Positions 51,672 through 60,099 of a DNA stretch of 64,000 nucleotides are shown here, piece by piece. How positions within the stretch are numbered: the first letter of the stretch is position 1; each line of letters starts with the position of its first letter. The DNA is from Sphingobium lactosutens DS20 (lineage in GTDB: Bacteria; Pseudomonadota; Alphaproteobacteria; Sphingomonadales; Sphingomonadaceae): positions 62,001 through 126,000 of the forward strand of contig NZ_ATDP01000089.1 of the NCBI RefSeq assembly GCF_000445105.1, written 5' to 3'. Below the pieces are notes generated by a model. That model was not told the origin of the DNA. It was given only the letters and a program-made list of their open reading frames with translations, and made no database searches. The position numbers and the translations under genes are program-made.

Positions 51672-52616
51672 TCAGAGAAAAACCGTCGAAGAAGGATCGT
51701 TAGTTGGATCGCGGTTGAGAAACTGGCGCTCCATCAGTTTCCTGAACCAAGCAACCGCTGGATCATGTTGCACACGGCGATGCCAAAATTGCTTGATCTC
51801 GATGAGCGGGACAGGAACGGGAGGCTCAAGGAGTTGAATATCCTCCTTATCCTGATACCATCTGCCAACGGCACGCGGGACGACGGTGATGAGAGAAGTG
51901 CGCGCAATCAGTGCTGGAAGGCTCATGAAGTGCTGAGTGATGAGGGAAATGCGACGCTGCAGACCAGCCATGGCCGCACTTTTCTCGAAAATCTCCTGGG
52001 TACGTCCTTCTTGGATCACTACAGCGTGCTCGGCGTCGAGGAATTGCTGAAGCGTAATGCTTCCTTGAATTGTTGGATGCGTCGCGCTCGCCAAGCAAAC
52101 GAACGGATGTTCAAACAGCTTCCTTTCGAAAAAATCGTGGCTGTAAAAGTCTGGAAAATAGCCTGCCGCAAGATCGACATCGCCTGAAACCATCGCGTCT
52201 TTAAGCGCTTCGAAGGGCATGGACAGCATGCTTATTCCACATCGAGGTGCCTCGGTGCGTAGAGTATCGAGCAAATCCGGCAGCAGAACGATTTCACCCA
52301 GATCGGATGAACTGATCGTAAAAGTGCGCTCTGCGGAAAGCGGATCGAACGTGGGCAGTTGAAGGATTTCGCCCTTTATGGTCGCAATCACCCGCTGGAC
52401 AGGATCTTTTAAAGCACTGCCAAGAGCGGTGGGCCTCATTGCGCCCCCCGTGCGAACAAATAGTTGATCGCCGAACAACTCACGCAATTTGCCAAGCATG
52501 AAACTGGCATTGGGCTGACTGGTCTTCATTCGCTTGGCCGCCGCTGAGACCGACCCTTCGGTATGCAGCGTGTCGATCAGGACAAGCATGTCGAGGTCAA
52601 GATCTCTAATATCCAT
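51672..52616 (-). CDS. LysR-family regulator
   Basis: A 314-residue LysR protein. The N-terminal winged HTH is LDMLVLIDTLHTEGSVSAAA, KRMKTSQPNASFMLGKLREL, FGDQLFVRTGGAMRPTALG. The ligand domain (about 95-300) resembles the NodD/NahR/PcpR group for aromatic inducers (FTISSSDLGEIVLLPDLLDT). It diverges from the Rieske oxygenase genes, the classical arrangement for an activator of the neighbouring pathway. A T-N11-A box overlaps its own start region. Confidence 0.88.
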   Translation of the reverse strand: MDIRDLDLDMLVLIDTLHTEGSVSAAAKRMKTSQPNASFMLGKLRELFGDQLFVRTGGAMRPTALGSALKDPVQRVIATIKGEILQLPTFDPLSAERTFTISSSDLGEIVLLPDLLDTLRTEAPRCGISMLSMPFEALKDAMVSGDVDLAAGYFPDFYSHDFFERKLFEHPFVCLASATHPTIQGSITLQQFLDAEHAVVIQEGRTQEIFEKSAAMAGLQRRISLITQHFMSLPALIARTSLITVVPRAVGRWYQDKEDIQLLEPPVPVPLIEIKQFWHRRVQHDPAVAWFRKLMERQFLNRDPTNDPSSTVFL

Positions 52617-52618
52617 AT

Positions 52619-52633
52619 TACTTATAGTGAGTA
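52619..52633. promoter_or_regulatory. Candidate LysR box
   Basis: TACT-TATAGTG-AGTA (52619-52633) is a 15-base interrupted dyad of the T-N11-A form bound by LysR proteins. It lies two bases upstream of the lysR ATG and 130 bases before the first Rieske gene, so it could serve autoregulation as well as activation. Confidence 0.5.
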
Positions 52634-52762
52634 TCGAAAAATTCCATCAAGTCAATAATTGTTCTCGCTGATATGACTGCAACACCGCTCGCCGGGAATG
52701 AAGCCGCCACCGTCGCTCGAAAGCGCGGTTGGGAGTTGAGCTTGGGCAAGGGATGAGGATTG

Positions 52763-53833
52763 ATGAAGGGTATGTCGAACTTCACGCCATCGCGTGAATT
52801 TCTATACAACGCTTGGTATGTGGCGGGCTGGGCAAGCGACCTCGCTGCGGGCGACCGTGTCGGCCGTACGTTTCTCGAGCAGCCGATTGTGCTTTTTCGC
52901 ACCGAAGTTGGTGAGGTCGGAGCATTAGAGGACCGATGTTGTCATCGGGCAATGCAACTTAGCCACGGCCAGGTCTGCGGAAACCAGATCCGGTGCACGT
53001 ATCACGGCCTCGAGTTCGGCAGGAACGGGATTTGTACGCGTATTCCGGCGCAAGACAAGGTTCCCGCCACGGCGCGCGTGCGTTCGTATCCGATTGTAGA
53101 GCAGGATAGTCTCCTGTGGATATGGATGGGCGACCCGGCGCTGGCCGACGAAAATCTAATCCCACGCCACCCAATCCATTCGGATCCACGCTTTGCCTGG
53201 CGCAGTGCGCATTTCGCGGTGAATGGCAATTGGCAGTTGCTCGTCGAAAATCTAATGGATTTATCGCACCTGCCCTACATTCATCCCAAGACGATCGGTG
53301 GCAATCCGGAACTGCATTTCAAGACCAAGACAGAAACGACCCGGCTACCCAACGGTGTGCGCGTTGTGCGGCGGATGCCCTCCTCGACGCCGCCTCCAAC
53401 TTATGTAGCTGCACGCGGATTCGAAGGGCTTGTTGATCGCTGGCAGGAAATTGAGTTCGAACCCGTCCTCATTCGCATTCACACCGGTGCTTGCGATGCC
53501 GGCACGGGAGCCTACGACGGAAATCGTGATCATGGATTTTCGATGATAGGCTTCCACGGGATCACCCCGGAGACTGCCACCACGACACATTATTTCTGGT
53601 CGATCTCAACCAACGCGTTGCAAAACGGGATTCCCGACCTCGTCTATCAACAGACTGCCGACACATTCCGCGAAGATCAGGAAGTGCTGGAACTGCAACA
53701 GGAACGGATCAATGCCGACCCTGACAGGATAATGATCGACATTGCAAGTGATGTCGGTGCGCGGCAGGCCAAGCAGCTTATCCGTCGTCTCATCCGCGAG
53801 GAGCAGGACCGGGAAATCGAGAACGCCGCATAA
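52763..53833 (+). CDS. Rieske oxygenase, O-demethylase group
   Basis: A 356-residue oxygenase. The Rieske [2Fe-2S] ligands are in DRCCHRAMQLSHGQ (C-x-H) and IRCTYHGLEFG (C-x2-H). The mononuclear iron site is LVENLMDLSHLPYIHPKT (H-x4-H). The start EFLYNAWYVAGWASDLAAGD is typical of VanA/DdmC/LigX-like enzymes, which remove O-methyl groups from aromatic ethers and release formaldehyde. The C-terminal helix FREDQEVLELQQERINADPD also fits. ATG 52763 follows GAGG; ATG 52772 is possible. It needs an external ferredoxin and reductase, supplied downstream. Confidence 0.87.
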   Translation: MKGMSNFTPSREFLYNAWYVAGWASDLAAGDRVGRTFLEQPIVLFRTEVGEVGALEDRCCHRAMQLSHGQVCGNQIRCTYHGLEFGRNGICTRIPAQDKVPATARVRSYPIVEQDSLLWIWMGDPALADENLIPRHPIHSDPRFAWRSAHFAVNGNWQLLVENLMDLSHLPYIHPKTIGGNPELHFKTKTETTRLPNGVRVVRRMPSSTPPPTYVAARGFEGLVDRWQEIEFEPVLIRIHTGACDAGTGAYDGNRDHGFSMIGFHGITPETATTTHYFWSISTNALQNGIPDLVYQQTADTFREDQEVLELQQERINADPDRIMIDIASDVGARQAKQLIRRLIREEQDREIENAA

Positions 53834-53904
53834 TTTCGGAATTCGGGGTTGGCTTTGCGCAGGCGGAAAAGTTGACAGGCAGCCAGATAGGATCAGGGTC
53901 AGAC

Positions 53905-54993
53905 ATGAATACGAAGGTAAAAGATGTGGCGACCGCGGCGCTATGGCCGCGCAATGCCTGGTATGTCGCGTGCACGCCCGATGAAATCGAAGGCAAGCCT
54001 CTTGGTCGTATGATTTGCGGCGAGCGAATGGTGTTCTTCAGAGCAGAGGGCGGCAAGGTCGCCGCGATCGAGGACTTCTGCCCGCACCGCGGTGCGCCAC
54101 TGTCCCTGGGTTTCGTTCGCGATGGAAATCTCGTCTGCGGTTACCACGGCCTTGTGATGGGGTGCTCGGGACATGCCATCGATATGCCGGGGCAGAAGGT
54201 CAAAGGCTTTCCGCCGATCAAGTCCTTCGCCACTATCGAGCGCTACGGTTTCATCTGGGTCTGGCCTGGAGATCAAGAGCAAGTCGATCCAGAGAAACTT
54301 CATCATCTCCATTGGGCGGAGAGTGAAGAATGGGCTTATGGTGGCGGCCTGTATCACATCAAGTGCGACTATCGCCTGATGGTAGATAATCTCATGGATC
54401 TGACCCATGAAACCTATGTCCATGCGAGCAGCATCGGCCAGAAGGAGATCGACGAAGCGCCGGTGAAAACACGAGCCGAGCCGGACGAAATCATCACAAG
54501 TCGTACGATGGAAAAAGTGATGGCGCCGCCTTTCTGGCAACTAGCCTTGCGGGGTGCGGGCTTACCGGACGATCAGTTGGTGGACCGTTGGCAGATATGC
54601 CGTTTCTCGCTGCCCAGTCATGTAATGATCGAGGTCGGCGTCGCTCTCGAAGGGCAGGGTGGTTACGAGGCGGACGATGCGATGAAGGCCGCAAGCATTG
54701 TCGTTGACTTCATAACCCCCGAAACTGAAACCTCGCATCATTATTTCTGGGGAATGGCGCGGCGGTTCGGGGTCGACGATCCTGCTCTCACCGATACGAT
54801 CCGTGAGGGCCAGGGCAAGATATTCAGTGAGGATCTCGATATGCTTGAGCAGCAGCAGAACAATCTGCTGCTCTATCCAGATAGACGCCTGCTCAAGCTG
54901 AACATCGATGCAGGCGGCGTGCGATCGCGCATGATGATCGAAAGGGCGATCGCCGAAGAGAATTCCAGCACTCAGGTGACCGAAGCGGCGTGA
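53905..54993 (+). CDS. vanA: Rieske oxygenase, vanillate O-demethylase (VanA)-like
   Basis: A 362-residue protein closely following VanA: WPRNAWYVACTPDEIEGKPL, Rieske motifs EDFCPHRGAPLSLGFV and LVCGYHGLVMG, YGFIWVWPGD, the iron site DNLMDLTHETYVHASS, then IGQKEIDEAPVKTR, VDRWQICRF and the tail EDLDMLEQQQNNLLLYPD. VanA demethylates vanillate to protocatechuate. The usual VanB reductase is absent; the ferredoxin and reductase downstream may replace it, as in dicamba or 5,5'-dehydrodivanillate demethylases. The substrate may thus differ from vanillate. AGGG precedes ATG 53905; 71 bases separate it from the first oxygenase. Confidence 0.82.
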   Translation: MNTKVKDVATAALWPRNAWYVACTPDEIEGKPLGRMICGERMVFFRAEGGKVAAIEDFCPHRGAPLSLGFVRDGNLVCGYHGLVMGCSGHAIDMPGQKVKGFPPIKSFATIERYGFIWVWPGDQEQVDPEKLHHLHWAESEEWAYGGGLYHIKCDYRLMVDNLMDLTHETYVHASSIGQKEIDEAPVKTRAEPDEIITSRTMEKVMAPPFWQLALRGAGLPDDQLVDRWQICRFSLPSHVMIEVGVALEGQGGYEADDAMKAASIVVDFITPETETSHHYFWGMARRFGVDDPALTDTIREGQGKIFSEDLDMLEQQQNNLLLYPDRRLLKLNIDAGGVRSRMMIERAIAEENSSTQVTEAA

Positions 54994-55038
54994 TAACGCT
55001 GGAAAGAAAATATCGCTAGCGAGTGAGAGGAGCATGGA

Positions 55039-56229
55039 ATGACCAAGAACAGAGGCGTTGTATATCTTGAACCCGGCAAGATCGAGGTGCGTGATATCGC
55101 GGATCCGACTTTCAACGCGCCTGATGGCCGCAAGATCGAGCATGGGGTGATCCTCAGGGTTCTGTCGACCAATATCTGTGGTTCAGACCAGCATATGGTG
55201 CGCGGGCGGACCACTGCGCCGGCCGGACTCGTTCTGGGCCATGAGATCACTGGCGAGGTGATCGAGAAAGGCTCGGATGTCGAGATGATCGATATTGGGG
55301 ACATCGTTTCGGTGCCGTTCAATGTCGCGTGTGGACGTTGCAGGACATGCAAGTCGCAGGACACTGGAGTATGCCTCACGGTAAACCCGGAACGGGCTGG
55401 CGGCGCCTATGGCTATGTCGATATGGGGGGCTGGATCGGCGGCCAGGCGCGATATGTGATGGTGCCTTATGCGGACTTCAATCTGCTGAAACTGCCCGAC
55501 CGCGATCGCGCGCTTGCGAAAATCCGCGACCTTACGATGCTGTCCGATATTCTTCCGACTGGCTTCCACGGCGCCGTGATGGCGGGCGTAGGTGTAGGAT
55601 CGGTAGTCTATGTGGCTGGCGCCGGTCCAGTCGGACTTGCCGCCGCTGCGTCCGCTCGGATTCTCGGCGCTGCGGTCGTCATGATTGGAGACTTCAACAA
55701 GGATCGTCTCGCCCATGCCAAGAAAGTCGGCTTCGAAGCGGTCGATCTTTCGAAAACTGATCGGCTTGGCGAGCTAATCGCAGATATCGTTGGCGTCAAC
55801 GAGGTCGACGCAGCTATTGATGCGGTGGGCTTTGAGGCTCGCGGCCATGCAGGCGGCGAACAGCCTGCCATCGTGCTCAATCAGATGATGGAAATCACAC
55901 GGCCTGCTGGCTCGATTGGTATACCAGGTCTCTATGTTACCGAGGATCCGGGGGCCATCGACAGTGCGGCCAAGGTCGGCAGCCTTTCGCTGCGATTCGG
56001 CTTGGGATGGGCAAAAGCCCAGTCCTTCCACACGGGGCAAACGCCCGTCGTCCGGTATAATCGCCAACTAATGCAGGCAATCTTGCACGATCGGCTTCCG
56101 ATCGCCGATATCGTCAACGCCAAGGTGATTTCTCTCGAAGATGCCGCTGAAGGCTATCAAACTTTCGATGCAGGAGCAGCGCAGAAGTTTGTACTCGATC
56201 CGACCGGGCAATTGCTCGACGCGGCATGA
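55039..56229 (+). CDS. fdhA: Glutathione-independent formaldehyde dehydrogenase
   Basis: A 396-residue zinc dehydrogenase matching Pseudomonas putida FdhA: MTKNRGVVYLEPGKIEVRDI, zinc region STNICGSDQHMVRGRTTAPA, GLVLGHEITGEV, structural cluster CGRCRTCKSQDTGVC, NAD motif VYVAGAGPVGLAAAASARIL and PGLYVTEDPGA. It oxidises formaldehyde to formate with NAD, needing no glutathione. Placed 45 bases after a demethylase gene, it would clear the formaldehyde made by O-demethylation. Confidence 0.9.
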   Translation: MTKNRGVVYLEPGKIEVRDIADPTFNAPDGRKIEHGVILRVLSTNICGSDQHMVRGRTTAPAGLVLGHEITGEVIEKGSDVEMIDIGDIVSVPFNVACGRCRTCKSQDTGVCLTVNPERAGGAYGYVDMGGWIGGQARYVMVPYADFNLLKLPDRDRALAKIRDLTMLSDILPTGFHGAVMAGVGVGSVVYVAGAGPVGLAAAASARILGAAVVMIGDFNKDRLAHAKKVGFEAVDLSKTDRLGELIADIVGVNEVDAAIDAVGFEARGHAGGEQPAIVLNQMMEITRPAGSIGIPGLYVTEDPGAIDSAAKVGSLSLRFGLGWAKAQSFHTGQTPVVRYNRQLMQAILHDRLPIADIVNAKVISLEDAAEGYQTFDAGAAQKFVLDPTGQLLDAA

Positions 56230-56386
56230 TATGCGTGTCCTCTACGCAGTTCTCCAGCCTCTCCCAACATTTAATGAGCCGTGTCCGGGCAGGGGTCGTA
56301 AACATCGCTGCCTGAAAAATCGCCGCTATCGGCCAGGTCGGTCGATGGCGGTGACCATCGCGCCTAATCAAGCTATCGAGGTTGAA

Positions 56387-56704
56387 ATGACCGAGTTTCT
56401 GGTAATCGACAGGGAAGGCAACAGTCACGAGGTCGAAGGGGCCGAGGGCGCCAGTTTCATGGAGGCAATCCGCGACGCTGGGATAGATGAGATGCTAGCG
56501 TTATGCGGGGGGTGCCTCTCGTGCGCTACGTGCCACGTCTATGTCGAGGAAGCCGCTATTGGTCGCCTACCTGCCATGTCGGCAGAAGAGGATGACCTGT
56601 TGGACGGGTCGGATCATCGTACGCTGCTGTCCCGGCTCGCCTGTCAGATCTTCTTGAGTGCGGAGCTGTCGGGCCTTCGTATCGCGCTAGCGCCCGAAGA
56701 CTGA
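56387..56704 (+). CDS. [2Fe-2S] ferredoxin, putidaredoxin type
   Basis: A 105-residue ferredoxin. Cluster ligands are ALCGGCLSCATCHVYV (C-x5-C-x2-C, plus an extra Cys in place of the usual Ser) and a fourth Cys in SRLACQIFLS. The family passes single electrons from an FAD reductase to P450s or Rieske oxygenases. GAGGTTGAA precedes ATG 56387. The next gene encodes a matching reductase, so these two probably feed both oxygenases at 52763 and 53905, as in three-component O-demethylases. Confidence 0.9.
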   Translation: MTEFLVIDREGNSHEVEGAEGASFMEAIRDAGIDEMLALCGGCLSCATCHVYVEEAAIGRLPAMSAEEDDLLDGSDHRTLLSRLACQIFLSAELSGLRIALAPED

Positions 56705-56783
56705 TGCAGAAAGGGACACGCAGCATTTCCGAGCCGGGGCCCTCCAGCCGGCATAAATCCATCAGGCGATTAGGCGAGACCGT

Positions 56784-58070
56784 ATGAATATCAGATTTGA
56801 TACGCTGATCGTAGGCGGGGGCCATGCCGGGGCGCAGGTTGCAATCGCCCTGCGCCAGAGGAAATACGAGGGAACAGTCGCCATCGCAGGAGAAGAGTCA
56901 TTCCTGCCCTACGAGCGCCCGCCTCTCAGCAAAGAATATCTTGCTGGCGAGAAGAATTTCGAACGGCTCCTCATTCGTCCCAAAGCCTTCTGGGATGAAC
57001 GGAACATAGAGATACTCCTTGGTCACAAGGCCGTCGCAGTCGATCCTGAGGCGCAGGAAGTGCGCTTTGCTCAAGGCGTCACTATACGATACGGCGAATT
57101 AGTCTGGGCTACAGGCGGCCATGCCAGATCGCTGTCTTGCGAAGGAGATGGACTCGAAGGTATTCACACCGTCAGGAACCTTCATGATGTCGACCAAATG
57201 TTGGCAGATATCTTCAAGGTCGAGGACGTGGTCGTCATTGGCGGAGGATATATCGGGCTTGAGGCCGCTGCTGCGTTGAGCAAGTTCGGCAAAAAGGTGA
57301 CGATCCTGGAAGCTTTGGGTCGTGTGCTCGCCAGAGTGACCGGACCGGAGCTGTCCCGATATGTGGAAGACAAGCATCGCTCGCACGGTATAGATGTACG
57401 CCTTGGCGCGAGCGTGGCCTCGATCGAGGGAACCGACGGAAAGGTGAGTGGGGTCCGACTGACCGATGGGACCACTGTCGCTGCCCAAATGGTCATCGTT
57501 GGAATTGGCATCGTGCCAGCGGTGCAGCCACTCATTGATGTCGGCGCTGCCGTCGCGGCAGGCGCGCCCGTCAATGACTATTGTCAGACGGCGCTGCCAC
57601 ACATCTGGGCTGTCGGGGACTGCGCCCTCCATCACAACAAGTTTGCCGGTGGCGGTCAAATGCGCATCGAATCGGTTCAGAACGCAAACGATATGGCGAC
57701 AATTGCGGCCAAGGGCATCTTGGGTACGCCGGAGCGATATGAGAATGTCCCGTGGTTCTGGTCCAATCAATACGACATGCGCCTCCAGACCGTAGGTATA
57801 TTGGGAGGATATGACGAGGAGTTGGTTCGCGGGGACCCCAAAACCGAATCCTTCTCTGTTATTTACAGGCGAAAGGGGAAGGTTGTAGCAATCGATACTG
57901 TGAATGCGATGAAGGATTATGTTCAGGGCAAAATGCTTGTTACCGACGGGTTCTTGCTGGATGCTGCAGATCTGACGGACGCCACTCGTCCGCTTAAGGA
58001 TGTGGTCGCTAGCCATTGTGCTAAGACGAACATCCGCTCGATCAAGAAGGCACTGGATGACGAAGGCTGA
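56784..58070 (+). CDS. FAD-dependent ferredoxin reductase
   Basis: A 428-residue reductase of the putidaredoxin-reductase/DdmA type. FAD motif FDTLIVGGGHAGAQVAIALR, then YERPPLSKEYLAGE; NADH motif VVVIGGGYIGLEAAAALSKF; second FAD motif HIWAVGDCALH and the C-terminal PWFWSNQYDMRLQTVGILGG. It takes electrons from NADH to the ferredoxin encoded just upstream. AGGCGAG precedes ATG 56784. It closes the O-demethylase gene row. Confidence 0.9.
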   Translation: MNIRFDTLIVGGGHAGAQVAIALRQRKYEGTVAIAGEESFLPYERPPLSKEYLAGEKNFERLLIRPKAFWDERNIEILLGHKAVAVDPEAQEVRFAQGVTIRYGELVWATGGHARSLSCEGDGLEGIHTVRNLHDVDQMLADIFKVEDVVVIGGGYIGLEAAAALSKFGKKVTILEALGRVLARVTGPELSRYVEDKHRSHGIDVRLGASVASIEGTDGKVSGVRLTDGTTVAAQMVIVGIGIVPAVQPLIDVGAAVAAGAPVNDYCQTALPHIWAVGDCALHHNKFAGGGQMRIESVQNANDMATIAAKGILGTPERYENVPWFWSNQYDMRLQTVGILGGYDEELVRGDPKTESFSVIYRRKGKVVAIDTVNAMKDYVQGKMLVTDGFLLDAADLTDATRPLKDVVASHCAKTNIRSIKKALDDEG

Positions 58071-58146
58071 ACTTGAATAGCTTATAGAAGGATCGAGGCG
58101 ATCCCAGGAGAAACTGCTCGATATCTGGCGACGCGCTGTGACCGCG

Positions 58147-58162
58147 CGCGGTTTGAACCGCG
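58147..58162. terminator. Short perfect hairpin between convergent genes
   Basis: CGCGGTT-TG-AACCGCG is a seven-pair perfect stem with a two-base loop, in the gap between the ferredoxin reductase gene and the convergent TetR gene. There is no T run on either side; a termination role is plausible from position only. Confidence 0.4.
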
Positions 58163-58205
58163 TCGTTCGAACCGGAGCTTGCGGGCGGTTTCACCTCGAA
58201 GGCTC

Positions 58206-58802
58206 TTAACTCGCAGAAAAGATGCATCGAACGACATCCCGCATCAGATCCAGATCGATTTGCTTGTCCAGATCCGGATTTCGCAATGCGCGCACGGACA
58301 AGCCCTCCATGAGCGCGGCGGTCAGTTCCATACGTGCTTCAAGCTTTGGATCAGCGGCATCGAAGATTCTCTGGTGGGCTGCCTTGATTTCGGCATTGTG
58401 GCGATGGACGACCTCCGCAATGGCGGGATTACGCGCTGCTTCGGCTAAAATCTCCATTTTCAACGCCGCGCGAGAGATGTCCCTGTTCATCTCCACGCTG
58501 CGTTCCGTTCCGTTCGCAAAGGCCGCGATAGCATCCTCGGGATTTGCTGCGTCGCGCATGCCGGCCAGAAGCAGTTCCACCTCGTCGCGCTCGCGCTCGA
58601 CGATGCCCGCGATGATGTCCTCCTTGCTCTTGAAATAATGATAGATGTGGCCGATGCTCATGCCGGCGGCCGCTGAAATCTGGGCCATGCTGGTGCCGTG
58701 GAAGCCCTTTTCGCGGAAACACAGACTCGCAGCCTCGAGGACCTGCGCACGCCGACGCTGCGCGTTCATACTGTCATCACCCCTTTGGGCCGTTCTGGGC
58801 AT
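58206..58802 (-). CDS. TetR/AcrR-family repressor of the RND pump
   Basis: A 198-residue protein. HTH region: VLEAASLCFREKGFHGTSMA, QISAAAGMSIGHIYHYFKSK, EDIIAGIVERERDEVE; the C-terminal domain is helical, as in TetR_C ligand pockets. ATG 58802 is preceded by AGGAG seven bases upstream; a GTG at 58850 in frame is less likely. It diverges from the RND adaptor gene, and the gap carries a clear palindrome (58951-58970) plus a weaker copy, the expected operator arrangement. Confidence 0.88.
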   Translation of the reverse strand: MPRTAQRGDDSMNAQRRRAQVLEAASLCFREKGFHGTSMAQISAAAGMSIGHIYHYFKSKEDIIAGIVERERDEVELLLAGMRDAANPEDAIAAFANGTERSVEMNRDISRAALKMEILAEAARNPAIAEVVHRHNAEIKAAHQRIFDAADPKLEARMELTAALMEGLSVRALRNPDLDKQIDLDLMRDVVRCIFSAS

Positions 58803-58867
58803 TACCTGTCTCCTGTTTCCTCTCCGGCTGCATAGCGCGCTTGCAACCACGGAACATTATAGTTGAT

Positions 58868-58887
58868 TGGTTTGGTCATTCAATCTA
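58868..58887. promoter_or_regulatory. Second, imperfect TetR-type operator
   Basis: TGGTTTGG-TCAT-TCAATCTA has the same TCAT centre and much of the right half of the perfect operator at 58951. Five of eight arm positions pair. It lies nearer the repressor gene, so it could mediate autoregulation. Confidence 0.4.
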
Positions 58888-58950
58888 AACATTCGCCGAG
58901 TCGCGTTTCACCCGTCGGGTCGCAAGCGCGATTTGTTTTTTGCGATAAAC

Positions 58951-58970
58951 TAGGTCGATCATTCGACCTA
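58951..58970. promoter_or_regulatory. Palindromic operator before the RND adaptor gene
   Basis: TAGGTCGA-TCAT-TCGACCTA is a perfect inverted repeat with eight-base arms. It lies 19 bases upstream of the adaptor ATG at 58989 and downstream of a T-rich stretch (TTTGTTTTTTGCGATAAAC) that could hold the promoter. Bound repressor would block transcription of the pump. Confidence 0.75.
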
Positions 58971-58988
58971 ATAATGGAGTTGCGATTT

Positions 58989-60086
58989 ATGGCGGTAGTG
59001 GGGGGCAAGGCGATCCCAATGGCAGTGATGGTTGCGTCCTGCCTCCTCCTGGCGGCCTGTCAAAGGGAGCAGGCACCGCCGCCGCCGGCAACTCCGGAAG
59101 TCTCGGTCATTACGCTGCGTCCCGAAGCCGTGACATTCTCGACCGAGTTGCCGGGGCGAACGACCCCTTTTCGCGTGGCCGAAGTGCGTCCGCAGGTTGG
59201 TGGCATTCTCCTGCGGCGATTGTTTGAGGAAGGCAGCTTCGTCAAAGCCGGTCAGCCGCTCTATCAGGTTAATCCCGCGCCCTATCGGGCGACGCTCGAA
59301 AGAGCGCAGGCGAGCTTGTCTTCCGCCCAGTTGCTCTCGGAACGCTATGACCGCCTTATCAAGGACAACGCGATCAGCCAGCAGGATCGCGATGATGCCC
59401 GCGCGCAATATCTCGCAGCTCGCGCCGCTGTCCATTCTGCGCAGATCGACATGGGCTTTACGCGGATCAGCGCGCCCATCTCAGGTAGGATTGGTCGATC
59501 GGCCTTCACCCAGGGCGCTTTGGTAACGGCCAGTCAGCCGGACGCGCTCGCCACCATCCAGCAACTCGATCCCATCTATGTGGATATCGTCCAGCCTTCC
59601 ACGGCGTTGCTGACGCTGCGGGAGGATTTTGCGAGCGGCCGCCTGAAGGCGGGTGGGGATGGGCAAGCGGAGGTTCGCCTGATCCTTGAGAATGGCAAAT
59701 CCTATCCCCAGCCGGGTCGGCTCAAATTCTCCGAGGTGAGCGTTGATCAGGGCACGGGCGCAGTGACGCTTCGCGCGCAATTCCCCAATCCTGATGGCGT
59801 TCTGCTGCCGGGCATGTTCGTGCGCGCTCAGTTGCCGCAGGGCATGCGCAGCAATGCGTTGCTCGTGCCCCAACGCGCCGTCACCCGCGATCAGAGCGGG
59901 CAGGCCAGCGTGATGATCGTCGACAAGGCGGGCAAGGCGCAAGCACGCAAGGTCACGGTCGAGCGAAGCGTCGGATCACGCTCCCTCATAAGCGCGGGCC
60001 TGGCCGCGGGTGACAGGGTGGTCGTCGATGGCGGCCAGAACGTCCAGCCCGGCGCCGCGGTGAAGGCCGTGGCTGCCGCGAAGTAG
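58989..60086 (+). CDS. RND efflux periplasmic adaptor lipoprotein (AcrA/MexA type)
   Basis: A 365-residue membrane-fusion protein. It starts with a lipoprotein signal ([20 protein letters not shown], lipobox L-A-A-C) and then shows the family blocks: [40 protein letters not shown], a helical hairpin ([20 protein letters not shown]), [20 protein letters not shown] and [16 protein letters not shown]. It links the inner-membrane pump to the outer-membrane channel. GGAG lies ten bases before ATG 58989; ATG 58974 is also in frame. It is the first gene of the pump operon. Confidence 0.9.
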   Translation: MAVVGGKAIPMAVMVASCLLLAACQREQAPPPPATPEVSVITLRPEAVTFSTELPGRTTPFRVAEVRPQVGGILLRRLFEEGSFVKAGQPLYQVNPAPYRATLERAQASLSSAQLLSERYDRLIKDNAISQQDRDDARAQYLAARAAVHSAQIDMGFTRISAPISGRIGRSAFTQGALVTASQPDALATIQQLDPIYVDIVQPSTALLTLREDFASGRLKAGGDGQAEVRLILENGKSYPQPGRLKFSEVSVDQGTGAVTLRAQFPNPDGVLLPGMFVRAQLPQGMRSNALLVPQRAVTRDQSGQASVMIVDKAGKAQARKVTVERSVGSRSLISAGLAAGDRVVVDGGQNVQPGAAVKAVAAAK

Positions 60087-60099
60087 GAGCACGAAAGCC

